Assembly (NCBI GenBank): GCA_027924645.1
Contig: BSBN01000781.1
Location: 3,286,001 to 3,350,000 of the forward strand
DNA: 64,000 nt
Origin: Cunninghamia lanceolata
Taxonomy: Eukaryota; Streptophyta; Pinopsida; Cupressales; Cupressaceae
Reading direction: 5' to 3'
Part shown: positions 11,563-22,599 of the stretch, in pieces
Numbering within the stretch: position 1 is the stretch's first letter
Layout of the letters: each line of letters begins with the position of its first letter
Position numbers and translations under genes: made by a program
The notes under the pieces: generated by a model
Database searches by the model: none
Told to the model about the DNA's origin: nothing
What the model saw: the letters and a program-made list of their open reading frames with translations, nothing else

Positions 11563-12380
11563 AGTTGATGTGTCGAATTATACTGGTAATTTGAATCCTA
11601 AAGAGTTGATTGATTGGATAAATGACATGGAAGAATACTTTGAATATAAGGAGGTAGAAGATCCAAAGAAGGTGAAATTTGCAAAGACAAAGTTGAAAGG
11701 ACATGCTGCTATATGGTGGAAAGAAGTTCAGTTGGAAAGAAACAGAAGAGGAAAAGAAAAGATTACAAAGTGGGATTAGATGGTGACAAAATTAAAGAAT
11801 CAGTTCATACTTGCTGACTATGAGTTGGAGCTATTGAAAATATTGCAAAACCTGAGACAAAAGGAGAAATCTATGAAGGAGTGCACTGAAGAATTTCATA
11901 AGATGATCATAAGGACAGGACATAGTGAAGCAAGAAAGGAGAAAGTGGCAAGATACATCAATGGATTGAGATTGAACATCCAAGAAGTACTAAGTTTGGT
12001 AAGGATGACATATTTGGAGGAAGCATATCAATTTACCCTAAAAGTTGAAGAGAAGATGAATAAGAAACATGATCAAAGATAGAGAGGCAGAGGAGGTAAA
12101 TTTTAGAAAGGAAGATCATTTTCTAGATATGATAGATCATTTGTGGAGCAGAACAAGTTTAACAGCCCAGTTAAGAAGGATGACAGAGATAACAATGCTT
12201 ACCGGAGAGCTGACACAAATTTTTACTGGACAGGAAACCCTAGTTCATACTGGAATGAAGGATACAGAAGAGAAGGTAGAGAATTTGAGAAGAGAACATT
12301 CAGAGGTACTTGTTTCAAATGTGGAGGTGAAGGACAGAGCATTTGAATGTAATCAGGGTAGTACAAGCAAGAAGACATAA
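11563..12380 (+). pseudogene. Gypsy D gag, 5' end cut by B1
   Basis: The frame opens at VDVSNYTGNLNPKELIDWI directly against the B1 LTR, so the first part of Gag lies outside the window, beyond B1. It continues KTKLKGHAAIWWKEVQLERN, a stop where C has an Arg codon, then LKNQFILADYELELLK and RYINGLRLNIQEVLSLVRMT. A zinc-knuckle remnant CFKCGGEGQSI near 12315 has Gln where the knuckle histidine belongs and no final Cys in frame. Similarity to element C gag is very high, which marks the two as one chromovirus lineage. Confidence 0.85.
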
Positions 12381-12524
12381 AATAGTGGAAAAGAAGCCTA
12401 TGTTGAAGAAGAGCTTGTTGAATCACCTTGTTTAGTTGGAAATCTGGGGAAAGGAGAATCATTAGTCATGAGGAGAGCACTATTTCAAACAGAGGCAAAT
12501 GAGGAACCAGCATAGAGGAAAAGT

Positions 12525-14390
12525 TTGTTCAGAACCATATGCAAATCTAGAGGTAAGTGTTGTAAAGTTGTAATTGATAGTGGTAGTTCAGATAACCTAG
12601 TTTCAGAGGAGATGGTGACTAAGCTAAAGTTGGAAAGATTGAAACACCCTAAGCCCTATCAGATAGCATGGATTCAGGATAATCATAAGGTACTAGTGAG
12701 TGAACAATGTTTGGTAAAATTTCATATTGGATCTTATCATGTTTAAGTCTTGTGTGATATTATGCCTATAGATGTCTGTCATATCTTGTTGGGTAGACCT
12801 TAGCAGTATGATAGAAAATCTATGCATGATGGGAGAAAGAATACATATACTATAATAGAAAATGGAAAGATAATTACCTTGATTCCTTTGGAGGATGATC
12901 CTAAGAATGAAGTATGTGGGAATGCTAGAATCTGTTTGGTAGATGGAAGGAAATTTTTGGATGGTTTGAAATAGGAAAGTATGTGTTATGCCTGAATCCA
13001 AAAAAGCCTGAAGTAGTGAAGAAAGAAACTGAACCAGAGGAGATAAAGGAGTTGCTGACAGAGTATGAAGACATCATATTAGATAATGTGGCTAATGGAT
13101 TACCAGCTATAAGGAGTACCAAGCATCACATGGATCTTATACCGGGAGCAAGTTTGCCTAACAAAGTAGCACATAGAATGACATCGGCAGAGAATGAAGA
13201 ACTGAATAGGCAGATACAAGAGTTGTTGAGGAAAGGTTTGATGAGAGAAATTTTGAGCCCTTGTGCAGTACCTACAGTGTTAGCACCTAAGAACGATGGA
13301 GGATGGAGAATGTGTACCGATTCTAGAGAAATAAACAAAATCACATTTAAGTATAGATTTCCTTTACCTAGGATGGATGACATCATGGATTGTTTGAGTG
13401 GAGCAAGATATTTCACAAAGATAGACTTGAAAAGTGGATACCATCATATTAGAATCAGAGGAGGTGATGAATGGAAGACTGCTTTTAAGACAAATGAAGG
13501 ATTCTATGAGTGGTCAGTGATGCCTTTTGGATTGACAAATTCACTGAGTACTTTCATGAGATTGATGAATGAAGTCTTGAAGAAATTCTTGGGTAAGTTT
13601 GTGATTGTATACTTGGATGATATTCTAATTTTTAGTAAGACAAAAGAAGAACATTTGTGGCATATTAGACAAGTTTTACAGAGGTTGAGAGAGGAGAAAT
13701 TGCTAATAAACATCAAGAAGTATAGTTTCATGAAGGAAGAGTTTGTATATTTGGGATTTGTGATTTTTGCGGAAGGATGGAAGATGGACCTTGAGAAAGT
13801 AAGAGCAATTGTTGAATGGCCACATCAGAGAGCATTGGAGAGGTTAGATCATTTCATGGTTTGTCTAGTTGCTACCGGAAGTTCATTAGAAATTTTAGTT
13901 TAGTTTGTAACCCTATGATAGAGACAATGAGAGGTGACAGGAAAGATTTCAAGTGGACATCAGGAGCAGATAAAAGTTTTAAGTTGTTGAAGCAGAAAGT
14001 GACAGAGCAACCTGTTTTGGCATTACCAGATTGTAATAAGGTATTTCAAGTTGATTGTGATGCAAGTGGAAGTGAAATTGGAGTATTGTTAAGTCAAGAA
14101 GGTAGACCAGTAGCATATTTTAGTGAGAAATTGAATGATGCAAGGAGAAGATATTCAGTTTATGATCAAGAGTTCTATGCCATAATTCAAGCCTTGAAGA
14201 AGTGGAGACATTGGTTGTTGCCTAAGGAGTTTGTGTTGTATACAGATCATCAAGCGTTACAATATTTGAATAGTCAAGGTAAGTTGAATCAGAGACATAT
14301 GAGGTGGGTAGAGTTCATGCAGAGTTATACTTTTGTGTTGAAGCATAGGAGTGGAAGATCAAACAAAGTTGTTGATGCCTTGAGTAGAAG
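12525..14390 (+). pseudogene. Gypsy D protease, reverse transcriptase and RNase H
   Basis: Protease: CCKVVIDSGSSDNLVSEEMV near 12560 keeps the D-S-G triad. RT spans roughly 13130-13800 with [69 protein letters not shown] and the catalytic IVYLDDILIF. A frameshift near 13820-13900 separates RT from RNase H, which then reads VLALPDCNKVFQVDCDASGS, YSVYDQEFYAIIQALKKWRH and LYTDHQALQYL. All main RT and RNase H catalytic residues are visible, but stops and the frameshift make it inactive as it stands. Confidence 0.92.
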
Positions 14391-15868
14391 AAGGAACTTG
14401 TTGATAGAGATGAGAGTTAAAGTGTTGGGTTTTGATGAATTGAAGAACCTATATGAGGGAGACAATAATTTTGTAAAACCTTGGAAAGCATGCAAGGAAC
14501 ATGTTATGACAGATAGAAGTAAGTGGTTGGACTATTTCATTGAAGAAGATATGTTATTCAAAGGAAGTCAGTTGTGCATACCTAGGAGTTCAATGAGGGA
14601 TAATTTGATCAAGGAGAAACATAGTGGTGGATTGGAAGGACATTTTGGTATTGACAAGATAGTGGCTTTGGTGAGTGAAAATTACTTTTGGCCTCATATT
14701 CATAAGGATGTTCGAAGATTTGTATAGAGTTGTAGAATTTGTCAAGGTTCAAAAGGGAGTAGTCAGAACATTAGATTGTATAAACCTTTGATAGTACCAG
14801 AGAGACCTTGGGAAGACATAAGCATGGATTTTTTAACGGGATTGCCTAAGACAGAGAGGACATGATTCAATCTTTGTAGTGGTTGACAGATTTTCAAAGA
14901 TGGCTCATTACATACCTTGCAAGAAGACAACTGGTGCAGTGCATGTAGCTAACCTATTTTTCAAGGAGATTGTGAGATTGCATGGATTACCTAAGAGTAT
15001 AGTTTCAGACAAAGACAAAGTTTGTTGGTTACTTTTGGAAGACACTTTGGAAGAAGATGAAGACAGATTTAAAGTTTAGCTCAACTTTTCATCCACAGAT
15101 AGATGGACAGACAGAGGTAGTGAATAGGAGTTTAGGAAATTTATTAAGATGTTTGGTTGGAGAGAAAGCCAGAAGTTGGGATTTGATTCTTTCACAAGAA
15201 AAGTTTGCATACAATAATTGAGTCAATAGGAGTACCAGAAGAACACCTTTTGAGATTGTGACCAGAGTGAATCCTAGAGGAGTTGCAGAATTGAGAGACA
15301 TCAGTTCAGAGGAAAAGAGGAGTGCAGAAGTAGAAGAACTTGTAGACCATATGAAGATAGTGCATAATCAAGTAAAACAACATTTGGAGGTTATGAATAG
15401 TACATACAAAGAGAAGGTAGATGAGAAGAAAAGACATAAGGAATTTAAAGTTGGAGATGAAGTGATGGTGTACCTGAGAAAAGAAAGATTTCCAGTTGGG
15501 ACATATAACAAGTTGAAGATGAAGAAGTTTGGACCTTGTATGATACTCAGGAAATTTGATTCAGGGAATGCATATGAAGTAGAGCTACCAGAGACTTTGG
15601 ATATATCACCTATTTTTAACATTGCAGATCTTTATTAGTATCATGAAGCAGAGTTTAGTGATAGCATAGCAGAAGACTTGAAGAAGCAGTTACCACAACA
15701 AGCACCGGAATAGATTGAAGACATCTTAGACAACAGAGTTGGACGCAACACTAGAGGAAGACAATACAAAGAATATCTTGTGAAGTGGAAAGGCAGACCG
15801 AAAGAAGATTCATCATGGATTTTTCAGGCTAAGGTGGACCATCTTGGTTCTCCCTTAGCCCTAGCAAA
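14391..15868 (+). pseudogene. Gypsy D integrase with C-terminal chromodomain
   Basis: The integrase zinc region reads HSGGLEGHFGIDKIVALVSE and then, after a stop, [10 protein letters not shown]. The core starts [12 protein letters not shown], shifts frame near 14860, and continues [21 protein letters not shown] second frameshift near 15020 separates IVSDKD from the FHPQTDGQTEVVNRSLGNLL segment. The C-terminal domain holds [19 protein letters not shown] and [20 protein letters not shown]. At about 15715-15840 a chromodomain reads YKEYLVKWKGRPKEDSSWIF, which places the element among chromoviruses, whose chromodomains are thought to steer integration to particular chromatin. Confidence 0.9.
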
Positions 15869-15903
15869 GTGAGAGACTCACTTTTTCAATAACCCCAGAT
15901 GTT

Positions 15904-16688
15904 TGATGCAGGAGCATCCCTGGTTCAAGAGCAATCTTGCATCAACCAAAACACATTTGCATTTTAGTTTATTTGTAGTTTAGTTTGTTTCTTTTCATTT
16001 TTCCAGTTCAGCTGGGTAGTTTAGTCAGAAGCAGTTCAACTTTTTGTCCAATTTTGGCATTTCACACATTGCAAAGCTAGACTTTGCATCTATATTCATT
16101 CATCTTCATCATATCAAGAATTCAGAGCATTTGGATAAGTTATCGTAAAGATATCGCTATCAAAAGATCAACTATTTTCTCAGAGTAGAGCATTCTAATA
16201 GTTTTAGGTAATCAATATGATTCTTGGTTCATGGCAGATTGTCCCCAGAGTTCTGCACATTGATCCATTCATTTGAGGAAGTGTTCTATGCATTTAGGTT
16301 TGACCTATCTGTGAACATATTACATCTCTTCATTGGAGTTTGTGACCTTCCTTAGCCAACATGGAGGAATCTAATGACCCGGAAATGATATATAATGATG
16401 TAATAGATCCTTAGGAAGTAGTTGATAATGGTTAGATTGATCATAGTTTAGATTTCATGCAAGAAGACTTCAAAGCTTTATCTTGCCCATGTATGTAATC
16501 AGGCCTGTGAGCCCTAATTGTAAGCCCGCATGTTGTCGGTGGATCTCTATTTTGATTTCTTTGATATATTGAATGACTAAATCTACATTTGCTCCATTTC
16601 TTTGAGTTGTTTCTATTGTGTTTACTCTTGCTGCACGGTTCGGATAGTTTATTCTGTGAACCCTCCTACCATGACTGTACCATCATCA
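15904..16688 (+). repeat. 3' LTR of gypsy D
   Basis: It starts TGATGCAGGAGCATCC, close to the start of the C LTR, and the next 60 bases align with it (GCAATCTTGCATCA in both). The end is placed at CATCATCA near 16688 by analogy with the TGATG/CATCA ends of C; it could be 50 bases shorter. The 5' LTR and target duplication are out of view to the left. Confidence 0.7.
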
Positions 16689-17049
16689 AATACCTCTGGA
16701 GCACTGAATACTGCAGCAACTTCCCAAGCAAAGAAAAAATCTGGATAATCTTCCTCAGAATGTGGATTATGTGGATAAACTCTGCATGAATTAGTCAAGG
16801 CAAAGTCTGTCATATGTGGTCCCATGCAACAACATATCTTTGCTCATTGTTGACACCAACTCGATGATGTGATCAAGTGATTGACATGAAAAAGCTTCCA
16901 AGCCATCATTTTGCATGAATGTTTGGTTTTTATTCTCAGATTGTATACATATGTTCTCATTTGTCACTCCTAGGTCAACACCAACCATGTGGAGATCTTT
17001 TATGCAAGTATGAACAGGATTAGCCTGATGAACTATGACATACTTGAAT

Positions 17050-18264
17050 TCACTTAACCAAAACCAATCACATGTTCTAAGAAAACTTCCTCTGCACCAA
17101 TCAACAACCTTCCTATTTCAATTGGTGTTTGATATTGGACTGCAAGTTCATAGTCTGTAGCAAAAATAAAGTCTCTTGGTCCTCTATGAATGGATCCTTA
17201 ATGTCAATCTCACCTTGTAATGATGCATCATCCAGATTTTGTCCATTGGACTCAATTGAAAACTCTGTGGGAGTAACTACAACAAATGTATTGGGCTGAT
17301 ATGACTAATCTTTGTGATGCACTGTGTTGATATACTTAGGGGCTTGATCATTTTTCATCAAACAATCTGATTGTGGCTTGGGTGTGTCAACTGGAACAAT
17401 TTTCTGCATTGCTGTCCATGACTATTCTTCATTTAGAGGACTGATTTCTTCTTGTTCTTGCACACATCCGATTTGATCAAGTTGTTCAAACTTAGAATTA
17501 TTAGCCACCTGCAAGGAACTACTATTTTGCACCTCTGTAGCAACAAATTTAGGCTCAAAACTTGACATATGTGAAGTATTTTGTTATTGATCTGCATCGT
17601 TAACATGACTGCTCATCAAGTCTGATTTATCATCTATCTTGTCAATACTCTTACTAGTAGAAATTTGATCTTATGCATTGCTTTGTTCATTGTCCTATGA
17701 CTACAAACTAAGTTTTAACTAGGCTAGAACAACATATTCTTCAGACTTGTCTGACTGACAAAGAGACTTTAACCAGTCGTGAATCTCATATTCATTAGTT
17801 GGGTGACCCTGTTGACTGTGATCACTTATGAATGGTGGATTTACAGATCCAACAACATCAACTCTTTGAGTGTTCTTGGTTGAGACATGACCACATGCAT
17901 TGGCATCCATCTAGACTATAGCTCCCTACAAGGTATTGCTCTAAATATGTCTGTCATATTTATATCCCACTTCAGGCTTGTATATTTCAAAGATAGGAAG
18001 TAGCCCTTTTAAATGCAAGTCTAATCTTTGGAGGAAGGCTAAATAGTCAATCTTGTCATGCAGTTCTCTAGGATGTATAGTGCATACTTGAGGTGAGCTA
18101 AAATCAAGTAAAGTAAATGGAGGATACTTCACTCTAATCTGCTTATCCAATACTTCTTTAAAAAGTGGGATGTTCACTTGGAAGTTTTCTTCATGATATG
18201 ACTACTGAGAAGGTCCTCTAAAGAATGAAGGGATTTCATGACAGAAACCCTAATGTGTAACCAT
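17050..18264 (-). pseudogene. Unidentified decayed protein of element I
   Basis: A single frame runs leftwards from an ATG at 18262-18264 for roughly 400 codons with about ten in-frame stops, most explainable as Gln or Trp codons changed by C-to-T. The clearest part reads VNIPLFKEVLDKQIRVKYPP, then FTLLDFSSPQVCTIHPRELH and DYLAFLQRLDLHLKGLLPIF. After that comes a polar, Ser/Asn/Asp-rich tail. I see no zinc knuckle, protease, RT or membrane segment and do not recognise the family. It starts about 100 bases inside a promoter-bearing LTR-like region, the position of gag in an LTR element, so a divergent Gag is one possibility; a captured plant gene fragment is another. Gypsy D lies against its downstream end. 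Confidence 0.45.
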
Positions 18265-18354
18265 TGGAGTTGAATCTCCTAATTACTTAATTCATTTCAG
18301 CATGTGTAATGAACCAACAAAACTGAAAGCTTGCATTATAACCTTTGTTCTTCC

Positions 18355-18515
18355 CTCCTTCTAGCACCAATTTGGTTGATTGCGTTAGAAGGAGAAGGGT
18401 GAGAACTAAATGGAGAAATGTCTTGATTCAACAATGTCTTTGTTCAGCCTATCCTTTTTCAGTAATGTTTTTGTTCTGCAATGGCTTTGGTCTGCTCTCC
18501 TTCTAGCATCAATTA
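18355..18515 (-). repeat. Duplicated primer-site-like motif
   Basis: CTCCTTCTAGCACCAATT at 18355-18372 recurs as CTCCTTCTAGCATCAATT at 18497-18514, and both are followed within a few bases by GTTGAT. On the minus strand each gives ATTGGTGCTAGAAGGAG or ATTGATGCTAGAAGGAG. Confidence 0.6.
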
Positions 18516-19356
18516 TGTTGATGGTGGTTTTAGAACACAACAACGCAGGTATGATTGTTGGTATGACACCTCTCTTGAAAAAGGTATCATATCCAAGATA
18601 GGACTGCCCCAAGGATAATACAGCTAGGTCTTAGCTTGCTTGGAATCACTTAGTGGTATGTATAGCTATGCCAACAAGGGGTCTTACAAGAAATGCAAGG
18701 TTTATGAAATATGACAGCAATGCAAGTGCATAAACCCTAGATGGTTCAGACTGTGAAGTCTAAAATTTCAGTAGATGGGCAATGTGATGCTACTTGAATC
18801 CTAAATCTACCAAATTTGATGTAAACAAAATGCAAAAGGAAAGGGAGAGAGAGAAGGGATAAGAGATCCTAAGTGATACTCACAACATGGTAAAATACTA
18901 AAGATAGACAAATACTTTTAATAAACCATTCCTTGTTTCACCGGGATGGGAAATCCACAATGTTGCAAGAAATAATGCAATCTTCAAAGGATCCTTATGA
19001 TTTTCAAATTGCATTCACTCATTAAACACCTGGACAATGGCACAGCTTAACTCATGGAATGTAACTGAACTACATTCAATGACAAGGCCCAGGCTAACTA
19101 TACATAGCAACTTACAATTAGCAAGCACTAATAGTATGGACCAAAGCATTCATCAGATATCTCAACATTTACCCATCATTGCAAAAGCACAACTAATTAA
19201 ATTCAGATTCATATGAACCATGAAAACTAAAATGAGACAACACATAAACACAAATTCTCAGTAACCTACAAAACTTGCTTTGTATTGACTGTATTTTGGT
19301 AGAGTCTCAGCAATTCATTATCAAATCCTACTTGTTACAATGAGAGAATGATGGCC

Positions 19357-19364
19357 CTTTTATA
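19357..19364 (-). promoter_or_regulatory. TATA box in element I LTR-like region
   Basis: The minus strand reads TATAAAAG followed by GGCCATCATTCTC, a good plant TATA context. It points toward the unidentified frame at 17050-18264. Confidence 0.45.
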
Positions 19365-20479
19365 GACAAGGCACCATACCAATTTTTTCAAAAGATGGTG
19401 GAGATTAACTCAACACCAAGGGTCTAGATTACATGGCATTTAATGAGATACATCAGTTTGTTGCATTTTTAGATTTGTTTTTGTCCTTTAGGAAAAAGAC
19501 AAAATGCAACTTGCAAATATGTTGAATTTGGACAAAATGGATACCCATTTGGTTGTACATGATGAAAAGTCAATTTTCAAGGCCTAATAAAGCCAACATA
19601 GAGTCACATGACACTTGAAACTTGAGTTGATGTGGATTCATGAGATTCCAAGTGCTGACTAGATCAAGAGGTATATGTGGCACATTTTGGTGAAAGTGTA
19701 TCCAACTGGATGCTTGCTGGATCAACATTGCATTGACTAGATGATTGGGCATCAATGAACATGTCTTATGCATTGAACTAGATCTGTAGGAACAACAGTG
19801 ATGTAGGCATGATCTTCAGTGTCTTCAAGCTCCTAAAGCTTATCTCCATCATCTTGGACATCATACTAACTTCCTTTTGCATGTGCAACAACAATTTGGT
19901 TGATAGAATGTCAATTCTGCATCTTTGGGTCAGCAAGGTATCTTCGTGTGTTCACCTTCCAAGATAGCTTCAACAAGCTCCTGTGTCCTCCAAGACCTGC
20001 AATCAATTAATGCAAAGCATTAATTTCATCATAAAAGGTCATTTCCCATCATTTTGAATCAAAATATGTCCATTTGCAGCCACGGATTAGTCTAGGATAG
20101 CTCATTGTCAATGTTGCTTCCTTATAGACAACTTCATAAATCTAGTAATTTTTGCATGATTTTCTGCATTTTTCATCATTTTTTAGTACCCATTTGGCCA
20201 ATATGATGATTAGGGAAGTTTTTAAGGTCATTTGAATCCATTTGGGGACTTTTAGTTTGCATTTTTATAGCCTTTTCTGTAAAAGGCAGGATTTTTGGGG
20301 GTCACGGACTTTTCATGTGTAGTGGCATTAATTGTCATAAAACGTGCCCAAAATCAACACAAACTTGATAAAATTTTTATCATGATGTGACAACCAGATG
20401 TGCAATTCAAATCCATCAAGAAAATCCAATTTGCACCTTGAAAACCCCAATTTTTAGGCCAAAATCTCAAAAAGTGTTG

Positions 20480-20930
20480 ATTTTGGCTGTCTCAGACTAA
20501 AGTCAGTGAAGGCCAAATTTAGCATAGGTCCGTGAGGTCTGTTTTTAGAGCTAAACATATTTTTGGGCTATTTTTGTGTCTAACTAACCTATCATAGTTT
20601 TAAAGTCAGTCAGAGGCAAATCCTGCGCAAGTCTGTGGTCAACCATTTTAGTGCTAATTGTTCTACGTACAGCCGGTGGGGATTTTGGTGCCAACCGACT
20701 TAGCGGTGGTGTGGAAAGAAGCCGATCGGAGGCAAATTTAGCACTAAAGTTGGTGGATGATGATTTGCATGCAAATGTTAGTGGTGACTATTTTTAGCGC
20801 TAAAGTCGGTAGCGACTGATTCCAGCGCAAGTCAGTGAATGCAGTTTTTAGCGCAAAGTCAGTGAGAAGCATTTTTAGTGCTTTTTACATTAGGAGGTGT
20901 TTTTAGCACAGATCTTAAATTGGCCAGGGT
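20480..20930. repeat. Reiterated TTTTTAGCGCTAAAGTCRGT units
   Basis: A short unit around TTTTTAGCGCTAAAGTC, followed by GGT or AGT, recurs many times with drift: CTAAAGTCAGTG, TTTTAGAGCTAAAC, TTTAGCACTAAAGTTGGT, TTTTTAGCGCTAAAGTCGGT, TTTTTAGCGCAAAGTCAGT. The core AGCGCT is itself a palindrome. The stretch is richer in CpG than its surroundings. Confidence 0.6.
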
Positions 20931-21299
20931 GAAAGTATATTTTTAAATATACTTTCAGGATGTTTGAGATAGGTTCCAGATCTATAGGATTTCATATGCA
21001 AATTCTAGAATTTTGAAGTTTCACCAAATTTTAGACTTAGCCAATTTTTAGGGTTTTCAGGGTTTCATACTTAGCCAAATCAAGGCTTCAAGACCATGTG
21101 CTAGGATGAAAGTATATGAACCCCTTAGTGAAATATTTAGGAATTTGACATGATTTTTCAATTCTAAAACCTGGAAACTAGGAATTTCAACATGAAACAT
21201 CCTGTAGAAGCAATTTCAAGGGCAATATCGAGTGACATAGGATTTTGGAGCAAAAATGCAGTAACACCCAATTATAGCATAGAAGGCAACAAATGACTA

Positions 21300-21900
21300 T
21301 TATTTAAGCACAAGCCCAATCAAGACTCCTCCAAATCAATTATGAAAGACATCAAATGACCTCAAATATGTAAAATACTCAAATCTGGAACAAATCCTGC
21401 ATTCGAAGCACAAATTCACCTTCTCATCATCATAAGTAACAAAGGTTGAGACTTCAAGCCAAAGCAAAAGAGGGGGTCTCCATTTGGCAAAATGGGGTGT
21501 GTGTGCAAGGTGCAACACTTCCCATGAGAAATATCCAAAAAAAAACACATAACACCCTCTTCCCAAAAGAATCACATACGATAGTATGGTTTGATAACAG
21601 TTTTCCCGTACCACCCAGTGGGAATATATGTTCCACTTACATACCACTTTTTCACCAAGAGCTTCCCATGGGGTATTATCCCCATGATATGGTTATACAT
21701 GTATCCCACTCACTCCACTCTTCATGGACATTGGTACGGATTCATACAAGAACGTAATAACTTAAGATCCAAAGGTGCTCGACTCCACTATAGGTGGAAA
21801 AATGACTATATCCCACATAATGTCATATACATTTATATGATATTATGAGATTACTTAAATAATCTTAGTTATCACCAAAATTACATTAACAACATTAGGG
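21300..21900. other. Stretch without recognisable gene
   Basis: I see no supported protein. A few open frames on both strands overlap each other and lack motifs. The stretch holds short CCCATGGGG-like palindromes (near 21670) and may include the outer part of the element E LTR. Confidence 0.4.
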
Positions 21901-22549
21901 TGATAACATCAATATGCGAACGTGGGGTCGAGACTTACTCCCCCACTTCTCTATCTTAGACTAGTTAAAATAATTAAACGATATTCACAAATCTTACTAT
22001 AGAAATAAATAAATAAACAAGGGGAATCTCTAGCACCAAAGGTTACTAACAACTATATGAATGTTCCAAGAACATTATTTTTTCAAATTGACATAGGTGA
22101 CATCAAGAAATTGTAAATTGACATGACAACTATAGTTGAATTGAAATCGACTTAACAAGGAAAAATGACTTATACTCACCCTATCTTGCATAGGTTCATG
22201 AAAGAACAACTTCGATACTTAGATGGCAATTTGACCTTTTCCAAAATATATATCTCCTTCTCCCAGGTGATACTCTCCTTCCACTCTTGAAGGAAGATTC
22301 TTTTCCTAGTTATACTCACAACCATATAACCATGATCAGTGTATCATCATTAAATCATAAAACATTATGATAAGATAATCTCAACAACATGTAATCTCAA
22401 GTCTAATCTAAGCATTAGTCATAATCCATATAATTTTAGTGATTCAAATTGATATTTTCCACAAACATCAAATCATTAATCTAAGATTATTTATCCTTTT
22501 TACCACATAAAAGTAAGATTAAGCTTAATCAAAAGTTGGGGATGTAACA
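21900..22549 (-). repeat. Candidate 3' LTR of gypsy E
   Basis: On the minus strand an LTR-like start, TGTTACATCCCCAACTTTTG, begins at 22549 about 60 bases after the last RNase H residues of element E, preceded by the purine-rich GATTTGATGGGTATG. TGTTACA is a common start of plant gypsy LTRs. The outer end and a partner LTR were not found, so the left limit is a guess. Confidence 0.4.
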
Positions 22550-22599
22550 CATACCCATCAAATCGATCATTCGAGGGGTTTTCTTATAATTCTTTCTTA

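Larger units (their letters stand above)
18265..21300 (-). repeat. LTR-like promoter and leader region of element I
   Basis: No protein is supported here. The minus strand carries a TATAAAAG box at 19357-19364. Downstream of it (leftwards) the sequence runs about 1 kb to a TTGGTGCTAGAAGGAG motif that precedes the unidentified frame, as a primer-binding site would. No second LTR copy is in the window, so neither end can be fixed and the call is tentative. The right part (20480-20930) is a field of short related units, listed separately. Confidence 0.35.

Noticed and set aside
11435..11779. Single protein starting inside the B1 LTR and continuing into gypsy gag
   Set aside because: The frame crosses an LTR end at 11562, so it is a chance fusion of LTR and gag sequence.
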